Shown here: one piece after another, positions 6,490-7,973 of the stretch
How positions within the stretch are numbered: the stretch's first letter is position 1
How the letters are laid out: every line of letters starts with the position of its first letter
NCBI GenBank assembly: GCA_958422185.1
Contig: CATZNW010000038.1
Span: 1-7,973, forward strand
Direction of reading: 5' to 3'
Length of the DNA stretch: 7,973 nt
DNA from: an uncultured Clostridium sp.
Lineage (GTDB): Bacteria; Bacillota; Clostridia; Oscillospirales; Acutalibacteraceae
Program-made: the position numbers and the translations under genes
Notes under the pieces: generated by a model
Seen by the model: the letters and a program-made list of their open reading frames with translations, nothing else
Told to the model about the DNA's origin: nothing
Database searches by the model: none

Positions 6490-6550
6490 TAACAAAATGT
6501 AAATCTTAGGTAAACTAATTTTGAACAAGCAAAAACGACAGTTTTTTTGA

Positions 6551-7612
6551 TTATCTTTTATCCTTTGGGGCTAACTCGCAAACTTTCCAATAAGCGCTAT
6601 TAAACCACACATTATCCGGTTCTATCATCAGAACATAATTTATTTTGCCGAGAATCTTGTTACAATAAGTGAGCAAGTCCTCAATTGATACTTCGGCAGT
6701 CTTTTCGCCTAAAGAATATTTTAAGCAATCTTCAAATCCGTATTTCAGAATATAATGTATCTCACACCTGAGCGAGCGCTTATAATCACGGGAAACGGAA
6801 ACTTTTTCATTGACGGTCAACCCGGTAACAGACTGACGTCTTGAATTTGAAACAAACAAAGTTTTTCTTTCGTTAAGAGCAAACCCCGTTTCTTCAAGAA
6901 AAGATCTAACTTTATTATAAACAAAATGCAAAGGGCGGTCTGAAGAGAAAGTAAGATCATCACAATAACGGGTATAAGTTACCGAATGTTTTTCACACCA
7001 TTTGCCGATATTATTATCAAAATTGCGCATAACAAGATTTGACACAGCGGGAGAAGTGGGAGCACCCTGCGGCAGGGAATTATTTCTACAGCAGAGAGAA
7101 GTTAAAAGAATGCCGATAAACTTTGGATAATATTTTGAATTAAAAGCGGAATTATACACCTGTTCAAAACAGATACTGTCAAAAAAATTTTTTATATCAA
7201 GTTTAAGTAAATATTTTTTGCCTACGTGGGGAGCGGCATTATCCTTTAAGCGGGCACCTTTGTGATATGCGGTTGCAAATTCAGAAACGGGAAGGAACTC
7301 TAAAATATTATGCAAAATTATATTTTGAAAGGACTTCAATCTGAGATCAGGAGAGTGCAAAACGCGGTCATCGCCGTTTTTCTTTTTAACAACATATTCC
7401 CTGTAAAAAGCAGATGGATGCTTTGTATACTGAAAAAGAAGTTTTCTGTTGGTCCCGAGAAAAGCAGAAAGTTGGTAAGTATCATAAATAAACGGGATAT
7501 TATTTAAGGAACTAAAATTAAGCACCATGTCCTCTGCCTGAACAGAGCCGAATTTCTGCACAAAATCAGAATCGCATTTTTCAAAAACGACTGTATTATC
7601 CTTAATGACCAA
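6551..7612 (-). CDS. Retron-type reverse transcriptase
   Basis: A complete 353-residue protein starting at TTG 7612-7610, with AAGGTGG at a seven-base spacing. The first in-frame ATG (7528) has only a two-base spacing to AGAGG and is less likely. Reverse transcriptase motifs in order are LKLDIKNFFDSI (136-147, catalytic Asp139), LPQGAPTSPAVSNL (180-193), RYCDDLTFSS (215-224, catalytic Asp218 and Asp219) and LNERKT (246-251). Retron hallmarks are the NAxxH motif as NAAPH (125-129) and the VTG motif as VTGLTVN (262-268), the region that recognises the cognate msr RNA. The length is normal for a retron enzyme, with no fused effector or maturase domain, so it is not a group II intron protein. It copies part of the msr-msd RNA directly upstream into branched msDNA. 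Retrons are known as anti-phage defence modules; that role is inferred here. Confidence 0.93.
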   Translation of the reverse strand: MVIKDNTVVFEKCDSDFVQKFGSVQAEDMVLNFSSLNNIPFIYDTYQLSAFLGTNRKLLFQYTKHPSAFYREYVVKKKNGDDRVLHSPDLRLKSFQNIILHNILEFLPVSEFATAYHKGARLKDNAAPHVGKKYLLKLDIKNFFDSICFEQVYNSAFNSKYYPKFIGILLTSLCCRNNSLPQGAPTSPAVSNLVMRNFDNNIGKWCEKHSVTYTRYCDDLTFSSDRPLHFVYNKVRSFLEETGFALNERKTLFVSNSRRQSVTGLTVNEKVSVSRDYKRSLRCEIHYILKYGFEDCLKYSLGEKTAEVSIEDLLTYCNKILGKINYVLMIEPDNVWFNSAYWKVCELAPKDKR

Positions 7613-7630
7613 AATAACACCACCTTAAAA

Positions 7631-7648
7631 TAACGGCTTTTTACGGCA
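7631..7648 (-). repeat. Retron a2 arm (inverted repeat)
   Basis: The 18 bases TAACGGCTTTTTACGGCA (plus strand) are the exact reverse complement of 7795-7812. They lie at the 3' end of the msd and base-pair with a1 to bring the priming G next to the msd template. Confidence 0.9.
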
Positions 7649-7656
7649 CAAAAAGT

Positions 7657-7723
7657 CCTGTTAAAAGCGAAGGCGAATAATTTAATCACGGCGTGATTTG
7701 TAATTCGCCGAAGCGTTATCAGG
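7657..7723 (-). other. msd hairpin, template for the msDNA
   Basis: Plus-strand arms run from 7657 (CCTG) and 7723 (complement of CAGG). Paired blocks are CCTG-x-TAA, GGCGAAT and AATCAC closing on a 3-base loop, separated by unpaired internal stretches. The predicted msDNA is the plus-strand sequence from about 7649 to about 7725-7735, that is roughly 75-85 nucleotides with one long hairpin. Confidence 0.8.
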
Positions 7724-7794
7724 CAAAACTCTAATACTTATGAATAATCGAGCGGTGACTCGCCGCCCGCCTTAAGAAAACTTAAGAATTACGC

Positions 7795-7812
7795 TGCCGT
7801 AAAAAGCCGTTA
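7795..7812 (-). repeat. Retron a1 arm (inverted repeat)
   Basis: The plus-strand 18 bases TGCCGTAAAAAGCCGTTA are a perfect inverted copy of 7631-7648. The next minus-strand base inward (7794) is the candidate branching G. Confidence 0.9.
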
Positions 7813-7819
7813 CAAGCAG

Positions 7820-7848
7820 ATTATATAATGCAAGCCAAATTAAGTCAA
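7820..7848 (-). promoter_or_regulatory. Promoter of the retron
   Basis: TTGACT (7848-7843) and a perfect TATAAT (7825-7820) with a 17-base spacer lie on the minus strand. Transcription would begin at about 7813, immediately before arm a1, so the RNA and the reverse transcriptase form one transcription unit. Nothing in the sequence suggests tight repression. Confidence 0.85.
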
Positions 7849-7918
7849 TGACAAGGGCAAAAAAACGGACTATTAAAATATGAACAGCATACAAAAAGAA
7901 ATTCAAAATAAGGGAGGG

Positions 7919-7951
7919 AAAAAAAGATCCTCACTCAAGTGAGTGAGGATC
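7919..7951 (-). terminator. Intrinsic terminator of a minus-strand gene beyond the right edge
   Basis: An 11 bp perfect stem GATCCTCACTC / GAGTGAGGATC (7926-7936 with 7941-7951) has a 4-base loop and seven T following on the minus strand. The plus strand has no T-run after it. It insulates the retron from whatever is transcribed from the right. The 70-base stretch 7849-7918 between it and the retron promoter is A-rich with no supported feature. Confidence 0.8.
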
Positions 7952-7973
7952 AAAGGAGGTGTCAGCGTCGACC

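Larger units (their letters stand above)
7631..7813 (-). ncRNA. Retron msr-msd non-coding RNA
   Basis: The segment between the retron promoter and the reverse transcriptase start folds as a retron RNA on the minus strand. Arm a1 (7812-7795) and arm a2 (7648-7631) form a perfect 18 bp duplex closing the RNA. Right after a1 comes GCG at 7794-7792; the G at 7794 is in the position of the priming guanosine of known retrons. The msr part then holds hairpin 1 (CTTAAG-TTTT-CTTAAG, 7786-7771) and hairpin 2 (CGGGCGG with CCGCTCG, 7769-7749, one G-U pair, 7-base loop). The msd part is one long imperfect hairpin (7723-7657). The transcript would start about at a1, and a2 ends four bases before the ribosome binding site of the reverse transcriptase. 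Exact msDNA ends are inferred. Confidence 0.88.

Noticed and set aside
6522..6547. A/T stem AAAAAC-GACA-GTTTTT just after the RT stop as a terminator
   Set aside because: Only one G-C pair in a 6 bp stem; too weak to call, so the hairpin at 6435-6458 is the better candidate.
6551..7612. Group II intron maturase or diversity-generating retroelement RT
   Set aside because: No maturase or HNH region, no intron RNA ends, and no template/variable repeat pair seen; NAAPH and VTG motifs plus the a1/a2 RNA point to a retron.
7631..7812. The 18 bp inverted repeat as ends of an insertion sequence or a CRISPR repeat
   Set aside because: The 146 bases between the arms encode no transposase and hold no spacer series; the arms fit the retron RNA exactly.
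7881..7943. A 20-codon plus-strand reading frame beginning ATG AAC AGC, ending inside the terminator
   Set aside because: No ribosome binding site, A-rich composition and overlap with the minus-strand terminator; nothing supports translation.

Overview
The window looks like chromosomal DNA of a low-GC Gram-positive gut-type bacterium, most likely a Clostridia/Oscillospirales member. This rests on the AT-rich base composition, strong AGAGG/AAGG ribosome binding sites, TTGACT/TATAAT-like promoters with 17-base spacers, short intrinsic terminators, and protein families (FlaR-like P-loop kinase, cytoplasmic GH2 enzyme, small P-loop protein) that I associate with that group. The taxonomic guess is inference.

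Left part (1-3397): the C-terminal end of a HAD-family hydrolase on the plus strand meets a FlaR-like P-loop kinase on the minus strand at a shared two-way terminator. A divergent promoter region then leads to a complete 780-residue GH2 beta-galactosidase-type gene, closed by a second two-way terminator.

Middle part (3397-5953, minus strand): an operon made of a class I SAM methyltransferase, a GNAT acetyltransferase interrupted by an apparent one-base frameshift, a P-loop kinase-like protein and a RimJ/RimL-type acetyltransferase, with start/stop overlaps or very short gaps. Its leader shows a complete transcription-attenuation device. There is a promoter, a 29-codon leader peptide, a 13-14 bp terminator that is fully paired only in the minus-strand RNA (its G-U wobbles fit that strand), and an 11 bp antiterminator pairing between the end of the leader reading frame and the left terminator arm. 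This arrangement is typical of antibiotic-inducible resistance genes.

Right part (5955-7973, minus strand): a small free-standing P-loop NTPase follows a complete, compact retron. The retron has a consensus promoter, an msr-msd non-coding RNA bounded by a perfect 18 bp inverted repeat (a1/a2) with a candidate priming G directly after a1, two msr hairpins, a long msd hairpin, and a 353-residue retron-type reverse transcriptase starting at TTG. No recognisable retron effector is fused or adjacent, apart from the small P-loop protein 137 bases downstream. The right edge holds a strong terminator for a minus-strand gene lying outside the window.

The most interesting items are the complete retron with no obvious effector and the attenuator-controlled methyltransferase/acetyltransferase operon.
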